Below, one piece after another: positions 6,846 through 14,100 of a DNA stretch of 16,682 nucleotides. The first letter of the stretch is position 1; each line of letters begins with the position of its first letter. Source of the DNA: Candidatus Zixiibacteriota bacterium (lineage in GTDB: Bacteria; Zixibacteria; MSB-5A5; JAABVY01). A program made the translations under genes and the position numbers. The DNA is taken from positions 1 through 16,682 of the forward strand of contig WJIM01000243.1 of assembly GCA_014730285.1 (NCBI GenBank), given 5' to 3'. The notes beneath the pieces were generated by a model. That model saw only the letters and a program-made list of their open reading frames with translations, searched no databases and was not told the DNA's origin.

Positions 6846-6972
6846 ACAGCAACATCCTAAATAAAGGATGCTGTCAGGCGCGGAAAAATACCGTGCCGGA
6901 GACCAGTACACAGCAGAAGATATCAATGTGCCGACACCCGGGGACAAGCGCACCATATCGAAGCCGGTCTCT
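6846..6972 (+). promoter_or_regulatory. Structured 5' leader RNA of the TonB-dependent receptor gene
   Basis: About 125 nt of dense potential RNA structure ends 30 nt before the receptor ATG. P1: CATCC (6853-6857)/GGATG (6866-6870), extended by ACAG/CTGT (6846-6849/6871-6874). P2: GGCGCGG (6877-6883)/CCGTGCC (6891-6897), 7 bp with one G-U, loop AAAAATA. P3: a long-range closing stem GGAGACC (6898-6904)/GGTCTCT (6966-6972). P4 inside it: GATAT (6919-6923)/ATATC (6955-6959) stacked on GTGC (6928-6931)/GCAC (6950-6953). The apical region contains CCCGGGG, able to pair elsewhere. There is no terminator; the Shine-Dalgarno GAGGTGA (6992-6998) is free in this fold. It matches no riboswitch consensus I recognise, including cobalamin, TPP, c-di-GMP and SAM. 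Pairings are visible; regulatory function is inference. Confidence 0.5.
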
Positions 6973-7002
6973 TAATTAAAAAAACACAACCGAGGTGAAA
7001 TT

Positions 7003-10000
7003 ATGTTTTCGAGCAAGAAACTTAGTTTGACTTTGGTGGCCATCACTCTTCTTATCCTATCCGTTAATTTGGCATTCGCCGGTACCACCGGCAAGATATC
7101 GGGGAAATTATATGACGCCGATAAGAAGACTCCGGTGCCGTTTGCTGCGATTAAGCTGGATGGCACCGACTATGGTGTTCAGGCGGATGAAGATGGAAAA
7201 TTCGTCATAATGAATATCCCCCCGGGAAAATATGATGTAGTAATTCTTTTGGCCGGCTTCAGGAACCAGAAAATCGAAGATGTGATCGTTTCCTCGGATA
7301 AGACCACTTTTTTGAAGATCGAGCTTCAGGAGCTGGCGTTTACAGATTCAACTCAGGTGGTTAGAGGCTATCGTGAAATAGTCACAGCGCAGGACCCCTT
7401 TACCAGGGAGATATTTTCTGCCAGGGAATTGGATGCCATGAGCGCTGAAGATATCAACGATGTGATAGCAAGATCGAAAGGCGTCATCATGCACAACAAT
7501 GAAATTCATGCCCGCGGAGGACGTGAAAATGAGGTCGCTATTAGCATAGACGGTGTTCCGGTTAACGACCCTCTTCAGGGCGCGGGACCAACCAATCACG
7601 GGATCAATTTAACCACCTATAATATGCAGGAATTTCAGATTTACAAGAGCGGAGTTGACCCGGAGCATGGTGGATTTCTGAGTGGTATTATAAAAGGAGT
7701 TACCAAAGAGGGAGATATGTTCAAAACCTCGGGACGGCTTTCTTACTGGACAGATAATTTCAGAAACGCATCTCTTAACGACTATTCCTTTAATTACGAC
7801 CGTGTGGCTATGAGCATAGGCGGCCCGGAAATTCTGCTTTCGCAAAAAATCCTGCCGGCATTGGGCCTTGATTTTATGGAAAACAGGCTGTCGTATATGG
7901 CCAGTCTCGATATCAGCAAATTCGACGGCGCCTATAGCTTCAACGACCATGCTCCAGATTTGCATCAAAGAGATTTCCGTAAGCAAAATATATTTGGACT
8001 GACTTTCAGAGACCGCCAGTTTAACAATTATCAAATTCAGACCAAATTTACGTATAAGCCAATCGAAGCCATGAAGCTGACCCTCAATTATATAGGCCAG
8101 TGGAATAACAGCAATCCCTTCTACGACTGGAGTTACCGCTATACGCCCTCCACAGCTCCTTACATAAGTCAAAACTCACAACTGCTGAGCCTGACCCTTA
8201 ATCATCAAATCAACCGCTCGACATTTTATGAGCTGATCTTATCCAGATATAAAACGGAATACAAGCTTATGCCGGATGATCCGAATAATCCGGGCGACGG
8301 AATGAATCCGGATGATTTCCTGCTTTATACACAATGGGAGGATTATCATGATGTGAACGGTAACGGCCGTTACGACGCTCCTGAACCGTATATAAACATC
8401 GACGGGGAGGAGCAGTCCCCTTATGCGGATATATGCAATTGGGGCGATCTGATCGAGTTTGCGGGCAATCGTCTGGATATGGACCAGCTTATGGAACACA
8501 CCGGCCTGTCATGGGAGGATGCGCAGGCGCTTGTCGATACGACCTTTTTTGACTGGGATGGTGATGGTTATATCGATAATGCCGACGGCGAACCGTTTGT
8601 TGATCTAAACGGGGATGGCAGATGGAATCCTGGTGATATACTTACCTATGATGTCAACGGCAACGGCGAATTCGATCCGGAGCTCGTGCGTAATCAGGAT
8701 GTCGATGATCCGGAGCCGTATGTCGACGGTGACCGCAGCCTGGGAGAACCGTATACGGATGTCGATCAAAATGGCAGGTATGATGCGGGAATCGACATAT
8801 TTGTCAGATCATCGAATCCATCGGAGAATATGGATTTGAATCGGAATTCGCAATATGACGGTCCCAATGCCCCCTGGGAATCGGGGATTCCATTTGAAGA
8901 TTTAAACGGCAACGGTCTTTATGATCCGCCTAACGGCCGTTATGATTACGGGGAGCCCTTTGTCGATCTCAATCATAACGGCAAATGGGACGCCAGCGAC
9001 GGATTTTATGATTACGGGCACAGCCGTTACGCCAATTATCATGAGCGCAGCGCAGTAGTTAACACGATCGATTTCAAAATCATGAAGCAGTTGATCAACG
9101 AGGTGGAGGCCAAGGCCGGTTTTCAGGTCAAGTATAATGAGCTGAGCATGGCCGATTTGCAGTATCCGCAGTACGAATATGATGGCGAGTCTGATACGGG
9201 GCCGTTTGAGGGACGAGGTATTTTCCGTGACTTTTATGAGCAGTACCCGTATCAGGCCGCTTTCTTCAGCTCATTCAAACTTGAATTCGGCTCGTTGGTG
9301 GCTATGCTGGGCGCAAGGGTGGATGCCTTTTTCCAATCGGCCAATATCGATGATTTAAAGGATAAGGAGTTCGTGGACAAGGAGACTGTAGACACACGAT
9401 TTAAGGTTGGACCTCGTTTCGGGCTAAGCTATCCGATTATCGAGGTCGCCAAGCTATATTTTAATTACGGGCATTTTCATCAATTGCCGGAAATGGAGAA
9501 GATGTACCGTCAGGCGACACAGGCCTCCAGCGCATTCGGTATTGTCGGCAATATAAATCTGGATTATAAGAAGACCATATCTTATGAGTTCGGGCTTACC
9601 TATCTTCTTTCCAATGATTATGTTTTGGATGCGGCCGGTTTTTACAAGGATTATTTTGGACTGGTTAATGCGCAGGAAGTGAAGTACGGTCCGTACTCGC
9701 GGCATGAATATCAGAACACCGACTACGCCCGTGCCCGCGGTTTCGAGCTTGAGGTGCGCAAGCTCTACGGGGATTATGTTTCCGGCAGTCTGGCCTATAC
9801 ATATTCATTCGCCTACGGCAAAAGTTCATCCTCGAATTCCAATTACTATGATGATTTTTATAATCGCGCTATCCCGATCAGAGAGTCTCCTCTGGATTGG
9901 GATGTGCGTCACCAACTGGGATTTTATCTGGCTCTTAATATCCCCAAAGCTGCCAGGACAAAACTGTTCGGGTTCAGAATTCCCGATGACTGGGGTCTGT

Positions 10001-10359
10001 CGGTTAACTGGCGGTATCAAAGCGGGAAGCCGTTCACACCCAGCCGCGATTACCCGGGGATGCGTCTCCTGCCTGGCGAGGCCCCTCTGGTTAACAGCAT
10101 GCGCCAGCCGTCAAAATCGAATGTCGACCTTCGCTTTCACAAGAACTTTCGTTTGGCAGGGCTGGATTATACATTCGATCTGTGGATCATGAATCTGTTC
10201 GACACTGAAAATTTTATCGATGTTCATCAGAATACAGGCCGGCCGGATACCGGCACCAATATCGAGGGGCAGGTTAAAGAGGGCTCCGATTTTGCCAATA
10301 ATCCGCTTTTGTATGAGGCGGGCAGGAATGTCAGGTTAGGTCTTACCATGAATTTTTAA
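7003..10359 (+). CDS. TonB-dependent outer-membrane receptor with EF-hand-like repeat insertion
   Basis: Outer-membrane active transporter of 1118 residues taking up an unknown ligand with TonB/ExbBD energy. Seen in order: signal peptide 1-26 (KK, hydrophobic core, cleavage after AFA); a carboxypeptidase-regulatory-like beta-sandwich, about 30-105 (GKISGKLYDADKKTPVPFAAI, then IPPGKYDVVI); a TonB-box-like segment near 117-126 (TQVVRGYREI); the plug, about 130-245, with ARGGRENEVAISIDGVPVNDP; a beta-barrel rich in aromatic alternating strands; and a C-terminal MNF ending in the Phe used for BAM-mediated assembly. Between barrel strands, residues 450-663 carry eight Asp/Asn loops resembling EF-hand or thrombospondin-3 calcium sites, presumably in a surface loop. 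The start has GAGGTGA 4 nt upstream. It is monocistronic between its leader and terminator. No SusD-like partner is adjacent, so a SusC role is not supported. Confidence 0.9.
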   Translation: MFSSKKLSLTLVAITLLILSVNLAFAGTTGKISGKLYDADKKTPVPFAAIKLDGTDYGVQADEDGKFVIMNIPPGKYDVVILLAGFRNQKIEDVIVSSDKTTFLKIELQELAFTDSTQVVRGYREIVTAQDPFTREIFSARELDAMSAEDINDVIARSKGVIMHNNEIHARGGRENEVAISIDGVPVNDPLQGAGPTNHGINLTTYNMQEFQIYKSGVDPEHGGFLSGIIKGVTKEGDMFKTSGRLSYWTDNFRNASLNDYSFNYDRVAMSIGGPEILLSQKILPALGLDFMENRLSYMASLDISKFDGAYSFNDHAPDLHQRDFRKQNIFGLTFRDRQFNNYQIQTKFTYKPIEAMKLTLNYIGQWNNSNPFYDWSYRYTPSTAPYISQNSQLLSLTLNHQINRSTFYELILSRYKTEYKLMPDDPNNPGDGMNPDDFLLYTQWEDYHDVNGNGRYDAPEPYINIDGEEQSPYADICNWGDLIEFAGNRLDMDQLMEHTGLSWEDAQALVDTTFFDWDGDGYIDNADGEPFVDLNGDGRWNPGDILTYDVNGNGEFDPELVRNQDVDDPEPYVDGDRSLGEPYTDVDQNGRYDAGIDIFVRSSNPSENMDLNRNSQYDGPNAPWESGIPFEDLNGNGLYDPPNGRYDYGEPFVDLNHNGKWDASDGFYDYGHSRYANYHERSAVVNTIDFKIMKQLINEVEAKAGFQVKYNELSMADLQYPQYEYDGESDTGPFEGRGIFRDFYEQYPYQAAFFSSFKLEFGSLVAMLGARVDAFFQSANIDDLKDKEFVDKETVDTRFKVGPRFGLSYPIIEVAKLYFNYGHFHQLPEMEKMYRQATQASSAFGIVGNINLDYKKTISYEFGLTYLLSNDYVLDAAGFYKDYFGLVNAQEVKYGPYSRHEYQNTDYARARGFELEVRKLYGDYVSGSLAYTYSFAYGKSSSSNSNYYDDFYNRAIPIRESPLDWDVRHQLGFYLALNIPKAARTKLFGFRIPDDWGLSVNWRYQSGKPFTPSRDYPGMRLLPGEAPLVNSMRQPSKSNVDLRFHKNFRLAGLDYTFDLWIMNLFDTENFIDVHQNTGRPDTGTNIEGQVKEGSDFANNPLLYEAGRNVRLGLTMNF
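8350..8991 (+). repeat. Array of eight D-x-[ND]-x-[ND]-[GS] calcium-loop repeats within the receptor
   Basis: Loops start at residues 450, 517, 534, 550, 586, 611, 633 and 655 (nucleotides 8350, 8551, 8602, 8650, 8758, 8833, 8899, 8965). Each reads like DVNGNGRYD or DLNGDGRWN: acidic or Asn at positions 1, 3 and 5 with two conservative departures, Gly at 6 in seven of eight (Ser in the 611 loop), aromatic or Ile at 8. An acid occupies position 12 in four (461, 528, 545, 666), as in EF-hand loops. Linkers often contain E-P-[FY]-x-D. Degenerate extra copies lie near 467 and 575. Spacing varies from 16 to 67 residues. Calcium binding is inferred from the pattern. Confidence 0.8.
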
Positions 10360-10401
10360 GGTTGGGTAGGAACCGAGTGAACAGTAGCAGCAACCCACTC
10401 C

Positions 10402-10430
10402 AAGCCTTCGGGAGACCGAAGGCTTTTTTA
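10402..10430 (+). terminator. Rho-independent terminator of the receptor gene
   Basis: A 9-bp stem AGCCTTCGG (10403-10411)/CCGAAGGCT (10416-10424), a GAGA (GNRA) tetraloop, then a run of six T. It begins 43 nt after the receptor stop. Confidence 0.9.
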
Positions 10431-10462
10431 ATATAAAAGCGTGAGGAAAAGGTTCCTCACGC
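10431..10462 (-). terminator. Rho-independent terminator for the minus-strand HTH gene
   Basis: A perfect 10-bp stem, GCGTGAGGAA (10439-10448) with 10453-10462 and a 4-nt loop. Read on the minus strand it is followed by TTTTATATT. It lies back-to-back with the receptor terminator, giving a clean convergent junction. Confidence 0.75.
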
Positions 10463-10536
10463 CTTCCTTCACCGTGGCAGGCCGCCTTTCTGCCTGCTTT
10501 TGTAATGTTGTGCGCCCTGTCCGAAGACTGGTAAAT

Positions 10537-10794
10537 CTATAACATTCGCTCGACTTTGGGCACAGCGCCCGAGTTGCCGAGTATATCATCAAAGCTTTGC
10601 TCGGAATCCTCTATCCGATATCCACCTCTGCGGCTGTCGTAATAAACCGGTACATTGGCTTCGTTCAGGTTTTTTATATAACGGTAAACAGTACGCTCCG
10701 ATATATCGCAGGCCTCCATAATGGTGCGCAGACTTACCGTGTTTTTCTCCTGTAGGAGGCGCAGGAGCTTGATTATGTTCTTTAGTTTTGTCAT
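10537..10794 (-). CDS. Stand-alone HTH_11 (DeoR/YafY-type) DNA-binding protein
   Basis: An 85-residue protein made almost wholly of a winged helix-turn-helix like the N-terminus of YafY/WYL regulators. Residues about 5-60 hold KNIIKLLRLLQEKNTVSLRTI, then DISERTVYRYIKNLNEANVPV (recognition helix) and the wing YYDSRRGGYRI. The WYL ligand-sensing domain that normally follows is absent: only 25 residues (EDSEQSFDDILGNSGAVPKVERML) remain after the wing, with no frameshift remnant seen downstream before the terminator. It may be a naturally small regulator or a truncated one. The ATG at 10794 lacks a clear Shine-Dalgarno and lies 11 nt after a 9-bp GC-rich hairpin (10806-10830), which may affect expression. 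Targets unknown. Confidence 0.82.
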   Translation of the reverse strand: MTKLKNIIKLLRLLQEKNTVSLRTIMEACDISERTVYRYIKNLNEANVPVYYDSRRGGYRIEDSEQSFDDILGNSGAVPKVERML

Positions 10795-11157
10795 AATTTT
10801 TTATTGCGGGGAAGTTTGCCGCTTCCCCGCATCTGACCCACAAAACTGCGTTTGCCGGATCTTTCATAAATCCGGAGGAATCGTATTTTTTCTCATAATA
10901 CCGCCGAAACCGGAGGTATTATTTCACATACTGTTATTATTACAATTTTGCTGCCAATTATTCCTGCGGCCCGATTTCTGCTCTAATGACTTGTGGAGCT
11001 TATAGTTATGCAGAATAATGGAAATTATGGGAGGTTTGAAATTTACCGTCCGATTGAACCTATAGGAACGCAATAAATGTTAACTTATTATTGTTTAACA
11101 TGATACAGGGTTGCCACCTGAATGAGGATTTGCGGCAGACGGCAAATTTAAGGGGGG
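10795..11157. other. Hairpin-rich intergenic region
   Basis: No convincing gene in 363 nt. Three hairpins lie close together: GCGGGGAAG/CTTCCCCGC (10806-10814/10822-10830); CCGGAT/ATCCGG (10855-10860/10870-10875); and ATAATACC (10895-10902)/GGTATTAT (10915-10922) with an inner CCG/CGG and AAAC loop. None has a clean T-run on the side a terminator would need. They probably belong to the 5' untranslated region of the minus-strand HTH gene, or to a small RNA. A 22-codon frame at 11008-11076 with GGAG 9 nt upstream is treated under findings. Confidence 0.5.
11078..11100 (-). terminator. Weak candidate terminator for the hybrid regulator
   Basis: Read on the minus strand, TGTTAA (11095-11100) pairs with TTAACA (11078-11083) around an 11-nt AT-rich loop, followed by TTTATTG. 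A second stem, ATTTGC/GCAAAT (11128-11133/11142-11147), lies nearer the stop codon. Both are short and AT-rich, so termination here is only plausible. Confidence 0.3.
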
Positions 11158-14100
11158 TTAGAGTTTTTTTATTCCATATTTTTTTATCCTGCGGCGCAAA
11201 GTGGAGAGCGGCATATCAAGTATTCTCGCGACTTCAGATTGATTCCAGTCGTTTTCTATCAGGAGTTTGCGAATAGTCTGCTTTTCTCTGACCTTTGCTG
11301 TTTCGGAAACTTCGGACATGAGCATCCGTTTGTCGTGCATCTCTGACGGCAGGTCACCCGGCTCCACGGTTTTACCGGGATATAGAATGCAGAATTTTTC
11401 GATTATATTCTTGAGCTCACGGACATTGCCGGGCCATTTATAAAACACCATTCTATCCATTGCCGGTGTGGAAATTCTTGTGGGATTGCCGCTCCCCTTG
11501 GAGAAAATTTTGATAAAGTGTTCTAATAGAATAGGGATATCCTCCTGCCGTTTACGAAGAGGAGGGATTTCTATAGAAAATGTGTTGATCCTGTAGAACA
11601 GATCGCGGCGGAATGACTCCTTTTCGACCATTTCATGTAAGTTCTGATTTGTGGCATAGATGAAGCGGATATCGGTGGAAATCCTGCGATTGCTTCCCAC
11701 CTTCTCGAATTCCTGATATTCTATCACCCGCAGTATTTTGGCCTGGGTCTCGAGCGGCATATCTCCGATCTCATCCAGAAACAACGTCCCCCCGTCTGCC
11801 GCCTGGAATTTTCCCTCGCGCGCATCGACGCCCGTGGCGGCATGTTTGGCGACGCCGAAAAGCTCGCTTTCGATTAATGTATCCGGGATTGCCGCGCAGT
11901 TGAGTTTAACCAGAGGGGCGTCACGCCGCAGGCTGTATTCATGAATCATCTCACACAGGATTTCCTTACCAGTGCCGCTTTCGCCAGAAAGCAGAATGCT
12001 TGTGTTGGTGGCGGCAATCCGCGGAAGCTTATCCAGAGTTTCCAGCATCTCCTCGTTCTGGGTGATAAACGACTGGCTGCTGCCCATGCGTGTGAGGTCG
12101 TAAAGCATACGGTCGCGCGAGGATCTGACCGTACGGTAATCCATGGCGGTAGTCAGGACCATGGATATAAGGTTGGCCATGGAATTGATCAGGCGGATAT
12201 CGTCCTCGTCGAAAAGGGCCGGAATCGTGTGATGGTCGAGATAGATTACTCCAACAGCATAATTATCCTTGAAAATAGGCATACATATAACGGAGAGGAT
12301 ATTGTGGATAGCAATACTTTTGAAGCCGCGGGTCCTGGAGTCGGTCATGGCATTGTCGATTATAAACGGTTCGAGGTTGCGGCTGACCTCGAATGGTATG
12401 CTGCGGCTGAAATCTCGAATGTCCTGAAGGCTGTCATCGTCGCAGTTGATATAGGAACGTACCTTGAGGTCGGAATGGGGATCGGACCGCATCAGAAGCA
12501 CGCCCCGCTCCGCCCCGGTTTCCTCGACCGCGAATTGAATCAGCTTTTCGAGTGTTGCCCGGTAATCGGTCAGGTCTCTGATTATATCGGATATACTGTG
12601 AAGGTAATCGACCGCTTGCTCTTTTTGTCTCTCGGAAACCGGAATAGATTCCAGCTTATTTTGGAAATGGGATGCCTGGTTTTTGTTTTTGATTCTCTCG
12701 GTCAGCTTGAGGCCCTGCCTGATAAATTTGGCGGCAAGCTTATTCTGGGAATGCTTGAAATAGTGATTGGCGATTTTTTCACAGAGCAGAACAGATTCGA
12801 AGAACAGCCCGGAATCATGCAAAGTCCTGTAAATCGATTTCAAGAGATTGGCGTTTTTAAGATAATCGCTTTCATCTGATTCACGATATTCCATCAGTGC
12901 ATTTGTGGCTCTGAATAAGGGTGTCTCGCCGGGTTCAAGATAAGCTGACATGCCGGGGGATTCATCTAAAATCAGTTCATCCCGCGAGAATCGATCGTTT
13001 AGAAGCAGATGCATAAGCGCTAATGCGGCGAAATATGTGGAATTGAATCCCAGGAGCCGCTTAAAAATTTCCAGCAGATCAATAAAAGAATTATCCTGCT
13101 GGTTATATATTCGGTTCATAACCTCAATCAGTTCGATATCGGCAAGCGAGGCGGAATCGCCGATCATGCCGAAAATCTTTTTGGCCCTGCCGGCATATTT
13201 GGATGATTGTTCTGCTTCCCCTCGATAAAGAGAGTTTTGAGCCAGACTTAGATAAGCTTTGCCCAGATTTTGAGAGGCTCCGGCAGATTCCAGAATATGG
13301 ATTGCCCGCAAAATAGAACCAGCTGAGCGAAGTATCTTACCACGGTTAAGCTGAATCCAGCCGTTATTGAGATAATACGTTCCGAAGACATCAGCGCTGT
13401 AAGACGGCAGTCCGTAAGACAGATACTCCTGATTCCAGTATTCGGCCTTATTGTATTCGCCCACACGGGCAAAGCAGAGGGTCAACATCCTGTGATTATA
13501 GGGAATTGTGTATAAATCCTCCGGATTTTCAATCGAACGCAGTGCCTCCCGTGCATATTTAATCGATTTTTTATATTCAGCGGTTTCGAAGGCAAGCATG
13601 GAAAGATTTGTCATTGAGGATATAGCCGCAGGCATTATGCCGGATGATTTGGCAAGCTCAACCGATTTTAGATAGTATTCCTCGGCCAGGTCAAAGTCTC
13701 CCGTACGCCTTCCCAGGCTTCCCATATAATTATAGGTCTTAACCAGAAGTTCATCGTTTTTCGTTTCTGCCGCCGCTTCTATGATGTCTTCGAGGATGTT
13801 GCGGGCTTTTTCATGGCTGCCCTTAATCGAGATTATCCATGCTTTCAGGCGATTGAATTCGAGTATGGCATTTTTATCCGATAGCTCCTCTGACAAATCG
13901 AGACCTCTCTCGATAACGACAGCGGCATCATCGACCTTACCGGATTTGATATGCTGAAATACCAGATCGAGATATATTTCGATTTGTGTTGAAATATCGT
14001 TGGATTTTATCTCGGCCTTTTTATTCAAATATCCGATCGCATCAACAGTGCGGTTAAGAGCAATAGCATTTTGGATCAATTCCTCTATAAGGTGAAAATA

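Noticed and set aside
7003..10359. SusC-type glycan importer assignment
   Set aside because: The N-terminal domain and plug fit, but no SusD-like lipoprotein or glycan enzymes are adjacent, so only the broader TonB-receptor name is supported.
10476..10503. GCAGGC/GCCTGC hairpin followed by TTTTG as a second receptor terminator
   Set aside because: A 6-bp stem with 9-nt loop and only four T, lying past a perfect terminator; probably incidental, though it resembles the GGCAGG words of the left-end repeat.
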